Shown in pieces: positions 36,468-49,000 of a DNA stretch of 64,000 nt (position 1 is its first letter; every line of letters starts with the position of its first letter). Below the pieces are notes generated by a model. That model was given only the letters and a program-made list of their open reading frames with translations. It was not told the origin of the DNA and ran no database searches. The translations under genes were made by a program, and so were the position numbers. This stretch comes from Pampus argenteus (lineage: Eukaryota; Chordata; Actinopteri; Scombriformes; Stromateidae), in contig CM072878.1 in NCBI GenBank assembly GCA_036937835.1, positions 9,114,501 through 9,178,500 of the forward strand, given 5' to 3'.

Positions 36468-38209
36468 CTAGGACTTCTTGGAGTCCTGTGTGTTGCGTTT
36501 CTTGAGGTCACTCAGGTCCACTGGTGTAAAAGCTGCAGGAGCAGAAAAAAAGTTATTGTTATTCGGCCGGTGGTGGATTAGTATTAATCCTTTGGTGACA
36601 CACGAGACAGAAAAATACAATTCATTTCAGTTGCACTGTAACTTACAATGTAGGTTAGGATTTGGGTTCTTCTCCACATATTCTTGTGGTCCACGGTCAT
36701 TACGTTCACTATTTTGTGTTGATCTGATATCTCTGAGCACACACTGCCAGGCTGTAAAACAATAAAGAAAACAATGTTTTAAGACATCTTATCCTATCCT
36801 GGAGACTGGACTGAGACATGTTAGTAACAACATAACAAGACGGACTGAAGTAAACAACGACTTGAGTGTATTTTACTTTTAATAATGATGGCTGAAGTGG
36901 TCGTTCAAAAGAAATCTGTAGTGTGGTTTGTTTTATTATGTAATCTCATAGTATACTATTGACAATGGCACAAATGACAAACAATGAGTCTGTTTAGTTA
37001 ATGCCATCAAATATTCTACTACATGATCAGATGATGGGATTTAGAAAAACATGTTACATATGTATCTCTAGATTTAAGTAATATGAGCTTCAGTTACACA
37101 AGATATTAATTCTTTTGAAAGAAATCAATCAAATGGCAATTTCTATAAATGTTTACTGTACATGTGAGATAAATAAAAGTGATTCAGTGTCATGGTTACA
37201 TACTGCACACCAAGTGATCATAACAAGAAGTTCTAATTTGCACAATATTATGAATCCAGAACCACGCCATCCTCAGACTTTTAAAGTCCAACATTAAGCT
37301 CTTTGGACATTGTGCTTGGTTTACTGCTGAACATGATGAACTGTTTTGTCAGAACATATTTCTCTTGCTGTTATGAAACGGGGGTGGGGTCAATAGACCT
37401 ATCAATAATCACTTAACAAGCAGACAAGCGTGTGCAGAAATAGGCCAAAGTTTAGTCTCCTGTTGCAGTGTTTATGTCAAAGAGGAAGTGTACTCACCCT
37501 AACTGAGCAAGTCAAATTTATTTGTGAATTGAGCAGTTTATTATGATTGCGGCTGTTAGAAGACATTGTTTAAGAAGAAGAAGATTTACTTTATTTGTCC
37601 CTCATTGGGGAAATTTACTTATCACTCTATTTTTTTCATTTACATGCATTTACACACACACACATGCAACGGCACAGACATGGAGTACAAGGCATAAACG
37701 GCATATACATGCAAAGTGGAGAGAGGGATGGTGGAGTGATGGGCAGCCAGCCAAACCGGCGCCCCGTGAGCAGTTGGGGGGTCGGTGCCTTGCTCAAGGG
37801 CCCCTCGGCAGTGCCCAGGAGGTGAAGCCCACCTTCCATATTTAGTTCTGAGAGGTCTACTGTCCTGATTATAAGTAAGGTGGGTATTACTTACTATCAT
37901 GAATAAAGCGCACATTTTCCTCATGTGCCGGGGTGAAGAGCTCCCCACTGTTAGTAGGGGATCGGGGGCTTGAAGTCCGCTTGTAACTATTCACCATCCT
38001 GGGAGCAGATGAGCTTTACAAACGTGCAAACAAGAAAAATTAGAAGCATGAATAGTCATACATTTCTTACAGATATTTTAATCACCGTTTACTGAAAGCT
38101 AAACTAATATTATTATGTGCCCAAAGCACTAACAACCCAAAATTACATTTCATGAAACTTTAATGATCGCTATTAATACCGGCTCATAAATCTAGTCAGA
38201 CCTGGTCAT
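36468..38209 (-). CDS. mcrip1: MAPK-regulated corepressor-interacting protein 1 (MCRIP1), 4 coding exons
   Basis: Coding exons on the minus strand are 38209-38202 (only 8 nt), 37998-37895, 36751-36647 and 36532-36468. They total 282 nt and 93 aa (human 97). In mammals MCRIP1 binds the corepressor CtBP and releases it after ERK phosphorylation, which controls E-cadherin repression. The conserved block KRTSSPRSP (residues 9-17) and FTPAHEENVRFI (24-35) carry the SP and TP sites. QEYVEKNPNPNL follows, then the CtBP-type PVDLS at 76-80, and the C-terminus NTQDSKKS. The first coding exon gives M-T and part of an Arg; joining it yields MTRMVNSYKRTSS, which aligns with human ...SRVVYNGKRTSS. If it is not used, the ATG one base inside the next exon gives a protein shorter by three residues. 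Confidence 0.9.
37575..37840 (+). repeat. Fragment of a widespread teleost interspersed repeat in mcrip1 intron
   Basis: It has the elements ACTTTATTTGTCCC and ATTGGGGAAATTTAC, a CA-rich middle, then GGTGCCTTGCTCAAGGG and CCTCGGCAGTGCCCAGGAGG. I recognise this combination from many fish genomes as part of a LINE- or SINE-type repeat. The family name is not certain. Confidence 0.6.
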
Positions 38210-39019
38210 TCTGTTTGCAGTCTGTACTCCCTCCTTGCTCCTCTATGGTGAGTGGATTTGAAGGATACAAAGGTTCAGATGTCCTCAGCTGAATTCTAAC
38301 AATGTGACAACAGTGACAACTTTAGTATGCCCACATGACCTAAGAAGTAAAAATTTACATTTATGTAAACTAGTGACAGTCCTGATTAGTATCTTACTTG
38401 TTAGTCACTTACAATAGACTATATCATCTTAAAGAGTTACAATAAGTTAACTAACGTTAGTAATAATACGAGTGGTGTTTAATACTTTCTCTAGAGCAAA
38501 AATACGCCATGCGTCTTGAAAACATAAACAAATATTGACGTTAGCTAACCAATTGGACTTTTGTTTACGTTTTGACATTGCTTCAGTAGTGCTAGCTGCA
38601 TGCTACGGAGCCAAACCCGGTACATCCGCCACTGAAGAAATCCTCCTGGACAAGACAACAGTATATTTTGTCTCTAAAGTAGTTCCTACATTTTAAGATT
38701 GCTATAGCTATGTCCCGGGGAACAGCTAACGCTAACTATAGATTTGCTGACACAATCATTTCAGCTAACTTTAGCATACTCGCTAGCTGGTGATTTACAT
38801 TGTCTCGTCGTAATGTTAGCTTGAAACAGCTAATATTTAAGCAACGTTACTGGTGCCAAATATGTATTAGAAACACGCTAAGCGAAGTCGTGCATTTTTA
38901 AAGATGACGCTTAAAGAATAAAATGATAATTTGTCCTACAAACCTTTTTTTTTTTAATCTTTCCTTTCGAATTCTTGATTCAGGGACTCTGTACGCCGCT
39001 AGAACTGGCTAAAACGTTG

Positions 39020-39058
39020 CCAATGCCAACCAATCATTTCCGGGAAAAGACACGGAAG
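39020..39058 (-). promoter_or_regulatory. mcrip1: Probable mcrip1 promoter: CCAAT boxes and ETS-type sites
   Basis: Two CCAAT pentamers (39020-39024 and 39030-39034), TTCCGG at 39038-39043 and CGGAAG at 39053-39058 are clustered in about 40 bp upstream of mcrip1. No TATA box is visible. The first non-coding exon was not resolved. Confidence 0.4.
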
Positions 39059-39417
39059 TGAAAGGCCTCTCAAAACCATCATACGTAATAACAGCCAATA
39101 ATAATAATTCATAGGCAAATTAACAGGAAAAACAAACTGTAGACCCACAGTCTACACTTCAGGCATGTTTCAAGCCATCAAAAAATAGTGTCAATAATAA
39201 TGTCTTATAATAATTATCAGTAATAATTGTCTTATTATCATTTATTATAGTTTGATTACTTTATTTTAAAATTAATTAAAATTATATCTACTCCTCGCTG
39301 ACAGAATCAATGCTTTTTTTTCTTTTTTTTTTTTTTATTAGTTCATTTTAATAATCATTTTGATGGCTGTAGCCTCCAATGACCACACAAAAGCAACAAA
39401 TATTTATCAAAGATGAC

Positions 39418-39423
39418 TTTATT
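39418..39423 (-). terminator. ppp1r27: Poly(A) signal of ppp1r27
   Basis: AATAAA on the minus strand lies about 0.85 kb beyond the ppp1r27 stop codon; the stretch between is the probable 3' UTR. Confidence 0.6.
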
Positions 39424-40277
39424 TACAAAAATGTACAAAAATAATTATTGAAGAGAATATTATAAGACTTTCATAGCTGACATTCATATTTTCTCCAGCA
39501 CAGTTTCTACTACAGAAAAACAACAACAAAAACACATTCGGGACAAATACTGCAGCAGTAGAAGCGCTTATACAGCGTGAACTTGAAGTTTGTGTGTGGG
39601 TGTGTGTGTGTGGGTGGGGGGGTTACCTATTAATTATTGATTTGGAAAATCCTCCTTCTGCCCAGCAGTAAGGATGCATACATCTCCTCAACTCGTCTCT
39701 AATTTGGTGATGTAAATTCATCATGTGACCAGTTTGGAAACAAACAGTCCGCACCGAGTGCAACCAGCTAATTGAACCAGTGATTAAATGTTTAAACGTA
39801 AATGCTCATGAGGATAGAAATCCAGCATACATATTCAGACATGAACCATAGATTACTTGCAAAGATGAGATTTCGGTTCACTAAAACATCGTTGACATTT
39901 TGTTACATGACGTGAGAGTGAAGACAAGATATTTGCAGATCAACATTCATAGCATACACACTGGCAGTTTAACAAAAACACAAACGCACAAAAAAAAAAG
40001 TCAGAAATCAAAATCAAATAAAATAACCACCATAAAGAGAAATACAGCTCACTGGAGTATAGCTTCGAGGCCATAATTAGAAAAAAAAACAACATAAATC
40101 TCACAGCAATTTGTGCTACAAACAGAACCGCCATCTTGCTCAAATGGTTCGGCAAGATGCAGCGGCCACGTTGCTCCGTTTTTTCTGACATTATATGATG
40201 TCGAATATTGTAGCTGTTCAGCTTCTTCGTGTTTTCTTTGTGGTTGTTCTCTCTCGGGTCCATTTGGGGCCCAAAAA

Positions 40278-41471
40278 TCACACGCAGCCAGTCTCAAACA
40301 GACGGGCCAGCTCTTTGCAGTCTGAGTCAATGAGGTCTGCAGGCTTCTCTCCATTTTCATTCTCTGCCTCTGTGCTGGCTCCCATCGACAGAAGATATCT
40401 GAGAGAGAGAATTAAAACCGGCGTCGTTAGACAAATGTAAGAATAACATGGCATAGCTAATCAATAGTGAAACTGATCTGATTTTTTTCAGAATTTAGGA
40501 ACATGTCAAAATTCAATAGTTTGTATTGTGGATCAGCTTATGACTATCCTTTCTCTTTAATGATGTAAATTTCTCTTCTCTCTCTCTTTCTCTTTTAGTC
40601 CCCGAGCTTCTTGGTAAATTGAGATGATTGAATTATATCTCAGTTTCATGTGTATGCTTTTTTTTTTGTTTTTTTTTTGTTTTCATTGTCAGTGTTCACA
40701 ACCTACCTGGCGATTTCTGGATAGCCGTCACTGCAGGCCATGTGAAGTGGCGTCCAGCCGTCCTCGTCTTTCTGATGGACATCAGCGCCATATTTCACCA
40801 GCAGCTTCACCACCTCCAGGTTTCCTGTTAGCACAGCTTCGTGTAGAGCCGCCATACCTGCACACATAAGACTGCATCAGTCATCTGAAGCGCTGCTGTA
40901 CACAGCCACAAATCAAGGCAGCGACTGACTGACATCTAATTCATCTTCACTTGTTGCAATATTTTCTCATTTCCAATCTCATTTTTTAAAGTTAAGGGAA
41001 AAAAAGGCAGCAGCTGTGGAGACTCCACTCACCTGAGTGGAAGAGTGTATCCACACGAACCTTCCTCGCTCTCATGAACCGCCCGATTTGCTCCATATCT
41101 CCACGTCTAACAATATCCTGGAAGATGATGTCATTGGGGAAGTGCACAGTTCTCTTCGCAGGTACGACAGGTATCACAGGTGCGGGAGTCTCCTGCGCTT
41201 GTGTGCGACGTGTTGAGCTGTACCGTGCTGACCCCTTGCTATATGAAGGAATGTATGTTGACGCAGGCTTGTAAGTGGATGTGTAATGTGACGGGGTGTG
41301 ATGTGTCGTGCTATACTGTGTCGGGGTGTACTTTGTCGCGGAGGTATACGTGGATGTGTAGTGAGTCGGTGTGTAATGTGAGGGAGTGTAATAGGTAGGT
41401 GTGTGATATGTTGGCGTGTACTGGGAGCTGCGTGTGTACGTTGACACTGGTACGTGGTAGTTGTACTTCAT
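40278..41471 (-). CDS. ppp1r27: Protein phosphatase 1 regulatory subunit 27, 3 coding exons, with long repeat-rich N-terminus
   Basis: Coding exons on the minus strand are 41471-41033, 40857-40707 and 40398-40278. They total 711 nt and 236 aa; human PPP1R27 is about 154 aa. In mammals it is a muscle-expressed ankyrin protein (also called dysferlin-interacting protein 1) that inhibits PP1. The conserved part begins at about residue 106 with KRTVHFPNDIIF, whose RTVHF (107-111) fits the PP1-docking RVxF pattern; human has RSVRF there. Two ankyrin repeats follow, with LHEAVLTGNLEVVKLLVKYG and GWTPLHMACSDGYPEIARYL, then PADLIDSDCKELARLF. Residues about 11-80 are a Tyr/Thr/Pro/His/Ser-rich run of short YTP[ST]-like units, absent from my recollection of the human protein. 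A minus-strand TATA box lies upstream. Confidence 0.93.
41230..41440 (-). repeat. ppp1r27: Degenerate short tandem repeats coding the Tyr/Thr-rich N-terminus of PPP1R27
   Basis: On the minus strand, units based on TACAC-plus-CNAC-type triplets code YTPT, YTPS, HYTS and similar tetrapeptides about fifteen times. The units are diverged, so the array is old or under selection rather than freshly expanded. Confidence 0.8.
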
Positions 41472-41849
41472 CCTTGCAGTGGTTTAATGCTGCCTCCCTC
41501 CTATGCTGTCAGCCTAGGAGGAGGGGAATGAGAAATCCCACAGGATAAACCAATCCAACAAAAAATAGGCAGTATCCTTTGCTTTGCGTCCTCCTCGTCT
41601 TCTCCTCTCGCTTGCCTTTTATCCTTTTCGTTTCCAGCTGAAGTATCCCCCGCTGTTACTCACTCTGCATAGTACGAGCCTCTTCAAATCCTTCACTTTC
41701 ACACAGTCCCCTTCTTTATGCTTACATAAGTCCTCTTTTTCTTGTTTGCAGTGAATTTTTTTACCATCTGACTTTAAAATAGTTTGTTGCACAGTATGTT
41801 TGACGCTGGACAGAATTGTGGTCTGATGAGGCGGGTGGTAGAGGACCCC

Positions 41850-41858
41850 TATATATAT
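41850..41858 (-). promoter_or_regulatory. ppp1r27: TATA box of ppp1r27
   Basis: TATATATAG on the minus strand lies about 380 bp upstream of the ATG, which would put the transcription start near 41820. A TATA promoter fits a tissue-restricted (muscle) gene. Confidence 0.55.
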
Positions 41859-42467
41859 CCTCTGTGAGGCTATTTTAGGGCCTAATATCCAATGACTTCA
41901 GCTTAGAAATGAGTGGCCCTGGTGCGGCTCCACCCACTGTGTGGTCACATGCCCACTGACACTGCACCCACCCCCAGATCATTAAAAATGTTGACAACCA
42001 AAATGTTCTCTTTGAGTGTTGCTTGAGACATCTTACCACATAAACATTTTTTTTTTTTTAAAACCAGCTGTATTGCTGCAAACTGCAGCAGCTCATGATT
42101 TAATTTGAAGTGTTTTGTTGATTTGTCCTCTTACGTAACGAGATTAGATATTGATTTCAAACACACACACACACACACATTTTTATTTTTAGAATTAACA
42201 GGAGATTTTAAGTAGGGTTTCATATTTTTCCAAAGTTGGTCTAGTGGTCTTGAGTGTTTTCCTCCTATGTCTCGTCTCATGTTCCCCATTGACCTGCAGG
42301 TCTGTCATGAGACTTGTTTGACCTTTGCATCATAACCAGACAATAAAATTCACCCTACTGAGGAGGTTATAGGAGTGTGGTCATGACCAACTGATGGGGC
42401 AAAGACGCCACATATAACCTCTCCCCATAAATGCCACTGAAAAAGTCACATGGTTGCCAGAAATACA

Positions 42468-42473
42468 TTTATT
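42468..42473 (-). terminator. Orphan poly(A) signal on the minus strand
   Basis: AATAAA on the minus strand has no recognisable coding gene feeding into it for more than 9 kb. It may be chance or may end a non-coding transcript. Confidence 0.25.
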
Positions 42474-45400
42474 TACAATGCAGAACTTTCACCACGTGTG
42501 CAGAGCAACTGGAGTTTTCTAAATAAGATACATAACAAATATATGGTATTTTATGTACAAATATAGTAGAATAATGTTGTGTGACATGCAGTCTGTGTGA
42601 ATAATGCTGTAACATTGTGGTCGTGGCACCAGCTGTCCCCAGACAGACTTCTAAGATGGGCAGAGCTGGTTATAACTGGCTCACAAAACCTTTGCAAGAG
42701 GACTTGGGCATTTCACAGACGCTGCCAATGTAACGGAGGAAATAGCAAAGCTGCCGTTCTCGGGTTTTTGTTTCTCACCGCCACGACTCCATCCACTTGA
42801 AGCTTGACGTTGCTACAGAGCTAGATCCCCTCTGTTGTCATTTACAGCTATTCCCAAGCTTTCCTCCATAATAATTCTGTTTACTTTAATATTCACTCTA
42901 CATTTTATTCATATAAATGCATCTACTCGCCTGCACACCCTGATGAGCCTTACGCAGCATATGTGCTTGATTGAAAATTGGGTAATAAGCAGGTAAGTTG
43001 GTTTAGTTTAGTTGCTACTGCTTCTATGTACCTGTTAATTTGCTAAAACTCATATTAATTCTTTAACTGACAAAAAATACTTTTATTTTTCAGTGTGTAG
43101 TTTTGTGTCAAACTACACATTTGCATATTAGATTCTTTATTAAAGACTCTATATTGAGTGCATTTTGCTTATGCTAACAAATTATATAACAAAATGGAAA
43201 TAGCTGTAGTGGGAAATTGAGGGATCATAAAATAATGAGTTACTGAAATATATATTTTTAAGAAACAGCCTAATATGCTAATATATTGTTTAACTGACTA
43301 AAAGGTCTGTTTAAGAATTATTAAGAGTCTAATTAATTTTTTGCAAATTAACAACTACTGTACGTATGAACCCAAATATAACGAGTACTGCTTAGCAACA
43401 AAACCAAATTATCACTTTTTTCATTATTTAAAAAAAAAATTGTATCAAATTTCCCAACAATTTCTCTAAAATGTCCTAAAAGTTAAATACCTGCAAACTA
43501 CTCATTTTAGAAAATTTCCTGCAAATAAATATAAAATTAAAAGACCTATAAAATAAAACATTATTGAAAATTGCTTCGAATCAATATTTAGAACACAACC
43601 GTTTTTTTCCACAATATCCTGCTTTATATATAGTTGTGTGTTCTGTGTTGTGTTGTGGGAGATTATAATAAAATTACGACTCATCTTATTCTCAGCAGGA
43701 AATGATCAATGAATTTCTGGTATATTAAAAGCTGACTCGGGCTCTGAATGCCACTACTAATTATTATTCCTCACCTCCTCCTCCCCAATGCACTACTGCT
43801 CTCTGAGGGTCTAAAAGGGGGAAACGGGGGGAAAGAGGCTTACAACTAATGTCTAGACAAATTACAGTGAGAGCATTTGAATGTTCACAGCTTGTGAGGA
43901 AAGCAACTATCATGTGTCACAGTCTTTTACATAGTATGGACGGGGGGTGCAGACAGGGGTGCCCCTGGGTGACGGTGATACTCCTTCCAGCTTCCCTTGT
44001 TCCCCTCCGCAGTGACTTCCTCGACGGGAGAAATGAGAATCTCGGCTTGTGGAAAACGTTTGTTTTTTTTACAGCCTGGTGTTAGTCCTTGCTCTTGGAC
44101 ACATGCCAGAGGGACGTCTCACATGTTGAGGCTTCTCGCTATACATAGGCTCGGCCTGCCGCTCCCTCCGCCCCGCCGTGGACCTTAAGGTGAATGCTAT
44201 GATCTGTCAAATTACCAAGGAGTCACAGTTGACATTCAGGTGTATAGAACATTGTCAACAGCGCTGCTGCACGACAGAAATAAGATTATTCTAATGTTAG
44301 AGATTTCACCTCTATGGTGTCATCAGCTCCCTTTATTGTGACCTTCTGGTGAGTCTTGTGGGCTCAAGTATCTAATGTCTAAATAGCCCAGGAAAGCTTT
44401 CTCAATAATCTAGTGCTACTGCCCATTAAAGGACATTTTTCCTTATTGTCAACAAATCTCTGAACCAACAATGAATTGATCCAGCTTATAAGTGTTGTTT
44501 TCTGTATCCAAAGCATGATATATTTCAATCCTCTGTGCCATAGACCTATGTAGTTGTGCGTTAACTATTAAAAAACACGTTTCACCGTGGATGACAAGAG
44601 TATTAACAGTGATCCCATTTTTTCAGTCTCCAGAGAGTAGTTCTGTGTACTGTAGACTCAGCAGCGCATATGCAGGAATGTGGGTCCATTTACAGAGTTT
44701 TGCTACTGAAGTTCTTTGAAAAAATAAAAGTCGAGGGGTTTGTGATATGTAGTATAACAAGCTAGCAAAGCTCTGTAACCGGAGATGACCGGGCATTCAG
44801 TGGCGGTTCAGAACACGTGAAGCTGAAGCCAAAAGAACGACAATTTTAATAGCAAGCCATCACAGAGGCTTATCAGTGGGCTATACGTGTTACAAAAAAG
44901 CCAGCTATGCATTCCTTAACACTCAAAGTGACTCGTGTGATGCAGGTAGGAGGCAGGTTGGTGACTCCATTTCCTAAAAATAAGTGCAGCAAAGCATCCT
45001 GTTCGTGTATAGCATGCCACGAATGCAGGCCGTGATCCTCGTAAACATAGTTGCCTAAAAAAGGTCAGTGTAACAGAAGTCATATATAGTATAGAAAATT
45101 TAGTTTGAATAATCCATGTGTACGCATAAACACAGATTAAGAGGATTTTTTAAAAGAGAACAGGTCACTGGGTGCAGACCGTCTGCCAAATTATTATACA
45201 ACACTGTTTCACACTGCCTGTTTTTGTCTGACCCTTTATAAACCTTTTTCTCAGAAACCGCCCTGCTGTCCTGGACACATGCAACCCTGAGTGTGACAAC
45301 AGCAGCGGCGGTGTGTTTCTTAACAGGCAGAATACTGTATGGACACACTTGGATCGCTGGACGATAAAACTGTGGGGATTAGACTCTGTCTGGTTCCCCA

Positions 45401-45748
45401 ACAGGCCCAGTGGGAGACACTCTCGGGGCTGAAGGTATCTTGTTACGGCACACGCACTGGGCTGAAAAAAAAAAAAAAAAAAAAAAAGGAATCTAAATCA
45501 GGAGCGAGTAATCCTCTCTCGTTCACTGAGAGCTGCTGTAAGAGAAACCAAAAACAGGACTAGAAGTTACAGGGTCACCTCGGAGCATAAATAAAAGCTT
45601 AACTTTGACTCAGTTTTAACATTTTAAAAAGAGAATATGGAAAGATATATAGAAATATAGAATAAAGAATGTATTGCATTGTATCTACGGCCTAGTTGTT
45701 TGCAGCCCTGTTTTATGGCAACGATCTGATTTATTAGATGCTGCTGGT

Positions 45749-46070
45749 TAGAGCTGCAACAATTAGTCAATTAATCAATTAGGTGCCAACTATTAAATGA
45801 ATCACTGTTATGGTAATTGATGAATCATTTGGAGTCATTCTTTCAGAAAAGAAAAAGTATGAATTCTCTGCTTCTACTTTGTCAAATGTGATGTTTTGTG
45901 GTTTCTATGATAGTAAACTGAATATTGTTGGTGGAGACAAAAGGAAACATTTGAGGGTGTCGTCCTTTGCTTTCAATTATTGACATTTTTTTCACCATTT
46001 CCTGACGTCAGCTATTTGATTAGTTGAGAAATACTTGACAGATTAATTGATAATAAAAATAATTATTATC
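45749..46070 (+). repeat. Dispersed fish repeat, copy B (most complete)
   Basis: It opens TAGAGCTGCAACAATTAGTC and contains TCTATGATAGTAAACTGAAT, TTTTTTCACCATTTCCTGAC and TTGATTAGTTGAGAAATAC. It closes with GATTAATTGATAATAAAAAT. It is the best full-length example in the window. Confidence 0.75.
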
Positions 46071-49000
46071 TTGTCCTTACTGTCGTTCCCCAATAGTGGT
46101 CCTTTGTGAAAACAAATAACAAGCACCATCTTGAGACAGTTTTTTTTTAAGAAATACAGATTCTTTGCAGAATTATTATTATTATTATTATTTTTAAATC
46201 AGCAGCAACAACAGCTTAAGTCTTATTTTATTGAGCATTACGTATGTAGACTACATAATCAAATGTCACGAGGTGAATCCACAAACAGAGCAAAGCGAGC
46301 ACATTAGACAAACCAACCAAAAGTAAAATGAGCTATTTGCTGTTGAAAATGAGCCCGGTGGCCATCTGGCCCCACATACACGGCATGGCCATCATGGTTC
46401 CCATGCCTCTGACTCTAAAGCTGAACTCACCCAGTCACAAGCGCATACTTTCCATGGGAATCGGTCCAGATCTATTACCGCTGACCGTCTAAAACCTTTC
46501 TTGACTTGTTTATTACTCTTTTACAAATTGATGAAGTTCAATGTAAACAATTAGATTTTATCTGACACAAAATTTGTCACAATTAGAACTGTTGACCAAT
46601 TTATCCAACACACACTGTTACAAAATAAAGTCATTATGAGTTGATTATGATTTGATTTTCACAATAGTATGTAGGTAGGCTTATCCATTTCACTGTGTTC
46701 ATTAAACCAATGGTATAAGGGCTACTGATGACAAGTATTCCCTGCAACACCAACATCTGGTTTACATGTAATGCATTAATGAAAATCATCAGTCACTTGT
46801 CGAGATTCTGCTGCTCATGTTTTCATCAGTGTACCTGAAAAGAGACACGAGTCACAATGTGTTTGTTCCTTTTGATTTCTTTTTAAATAATTAATCTAAT
46901 AATGGCCAATCGGTCTCCTCTGTGTTTGTTGTACAACAGGGGAAAACTTACTGATAGTATATGAATTGAAATCAGCTATTCAGCGCCTATATGTAGTTTG
47001 ATTGGGCCAATAACAGAGTTTGCCTCTTCATGTCTGCTGATTCACACAATGTTGACTCTTTTAACTCTTCTTCTTCTTCTTTTCCCCTGACCAAACTTAA
47101 CATTGGACAAATCTGTTCCCTCAACATTTTTTGAGATATGAAGCAACACCTCATACAACTGTTGGTGAAGGAAAAAAAATAGATTTTTCTTATCAATTAA
47201 ACATGATAGTTAAAGGCCATTACACCAATTTTACGCATAAAGTTCAGTTTGCTCATGAGTACTACTCTGTGAAAGCAGAACTATAATGTCTTCAGTGGCT
47301 GTTGAGGGAACCTTCTTAAGTTTGAAAACACAGCATCATTAAGGCCATCCCGGATTGGCCTTGAGACTTCAAGTCTTGAACAAAAAGCATTGCATACATT
47401 ACAAGACAGAGGTGTGGGTTTTTGGATACATACATGTTGTTGGAAAATCTTCATTTTTGAAGGTGAAGTCTACAGAGTCAGAGCTTAAAAGTTGTAAAGA
47501 TAAATATGTATGATCTTAAATAAAACTAGATTTTAAATTATTATTAATAATGTTATAGCTGTTACGTAGACCTAACATAACAGATGCAGACTGGTGAGGT
47601 GACTGAACTGTGCAGGCTGCCCACTGGGAGCATAAATGTGTTTTTTTTTTTGTTTCAGGCTATGTCTAAATGTTGGCATAGTAAAGGGCAGAGCATTTGA
47701 ACTCGGGCGCCTCCCAGATGTGCTCATATCCTCGTAAAAACTAATATTTTCCAGTGACCTGTGTAACCCAAAATGAAAAAGGCTTCTAGTACAGCAGTGG
47801 ATAAATTATCCTATGAGAAGGTTCAAACCTCTTTTTAGACCGTTTTAGACTGTCATCCAGACACCTAATTAAAGATACGAGAAGAAAGCTGCTGCTCCGT
47901 TGAGCAATACTGTTGCTGACATTGACCGAGTATGAAGAATGCATCCCTGCAAAGAGGTAAAAGCAGTAAACAGACACAGCAGCTGTCCAGGACACAAGCG
48001 GGCTGAGACTTAGCACAGAGGGGAACGGGAGTAGCACCAAGGCTGGCTGAATGTTTGTGTGAGGATAGGGTTACCTTAGCTGAAGCCTGCATCCATGGAA
48101 AAGGAGGTCAAGGGTTAAAAGTTGTGCATACGTGTGTCTAATTTGTTGATGCCTGATTGCACAATGAGGGTGTGTGTGTGTTTCAGTCTGGGAAACGGTC
48201 AGTGGTCAAAGCAGCGTTGAGTGAAAAACCTCCTTTAACCGTTGCTGTGACTGCTGACCATTGTTGCACAAGGTTACGATGAATTAATTTGCTGGATCTG
48301 TGAGAGCTCAAGCAATTAAAAGATAGATGACATCAAACAGGTGGACCTACTAAATCCAACCTTTACTTGGTATATGAAGGACAATGGAGTATCACACTGT
48401 CACACAATGGGAGGCCTTCACCCTGCACCCTTTATACAACACAGTGATGTGTGGATGTTGTCAATGGCAACTGCTACCGTATGTTATGAACCTTTTATAA
48501 AACCTCCTGTATATGCTGTTGAATGCAGGTTTGATGCACGAACCTGGACTGTGCACCGCTGCAGGTGCCCTTCATGTCCTGGCACAGCTCTTAAATCAGC
48601 CTTGTACCAGTGAGTGATACGGAGGGAGACAACTGGGCCATGAAATACTATCCTCTTGATGAACCTGCGGCTTCCCAATTAATTTTATTGTGAGCTAGCT
48701 GGAAGGCTTGACATTGAATTGAGGTTGCACTTTATATTGCCCTTTTTGTACACTGTCATGTTTTAGGTATTTACTGGAGAAAGGCAGGTCATAACAGAAC
48801 AGGTTGATCTATCTAAGACACATGATCTGTCTTTATCTTATCACCTCGTAGTCTTATTTGATTGGAATTGCTGATGATTGTAGCAAATAACATTAAAGGG
48901 CAGATAACAGTTACTCCATTATACTTTTTTTTTTTGCTACCTTTGAGTATAAATATAATGTAATAAAACATTGAAATTAAAAACTCAACTCTTGACACAT

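Noticed and set aside
41865..41876. MEF2-like CTATTTTAG near the ppp1r27 TATA box
   Set aside because: It is one base too short for the MEF2 consensus, although muscle expression made it tempting.
46332..46490. Short plus-strand frame starting MSPVAIWPHIHGMAIM
   Set aside because: It is under 50 codons, with no splice sites or homology I recognise. It is likely chance.
42597..48700. Search for P4HB or another coding gene between ppp1r27 and pecam1
   Set aside because: No thioredoxin-type CGHC motif, no splice-linked frames and no codon bias were seen on either strand.
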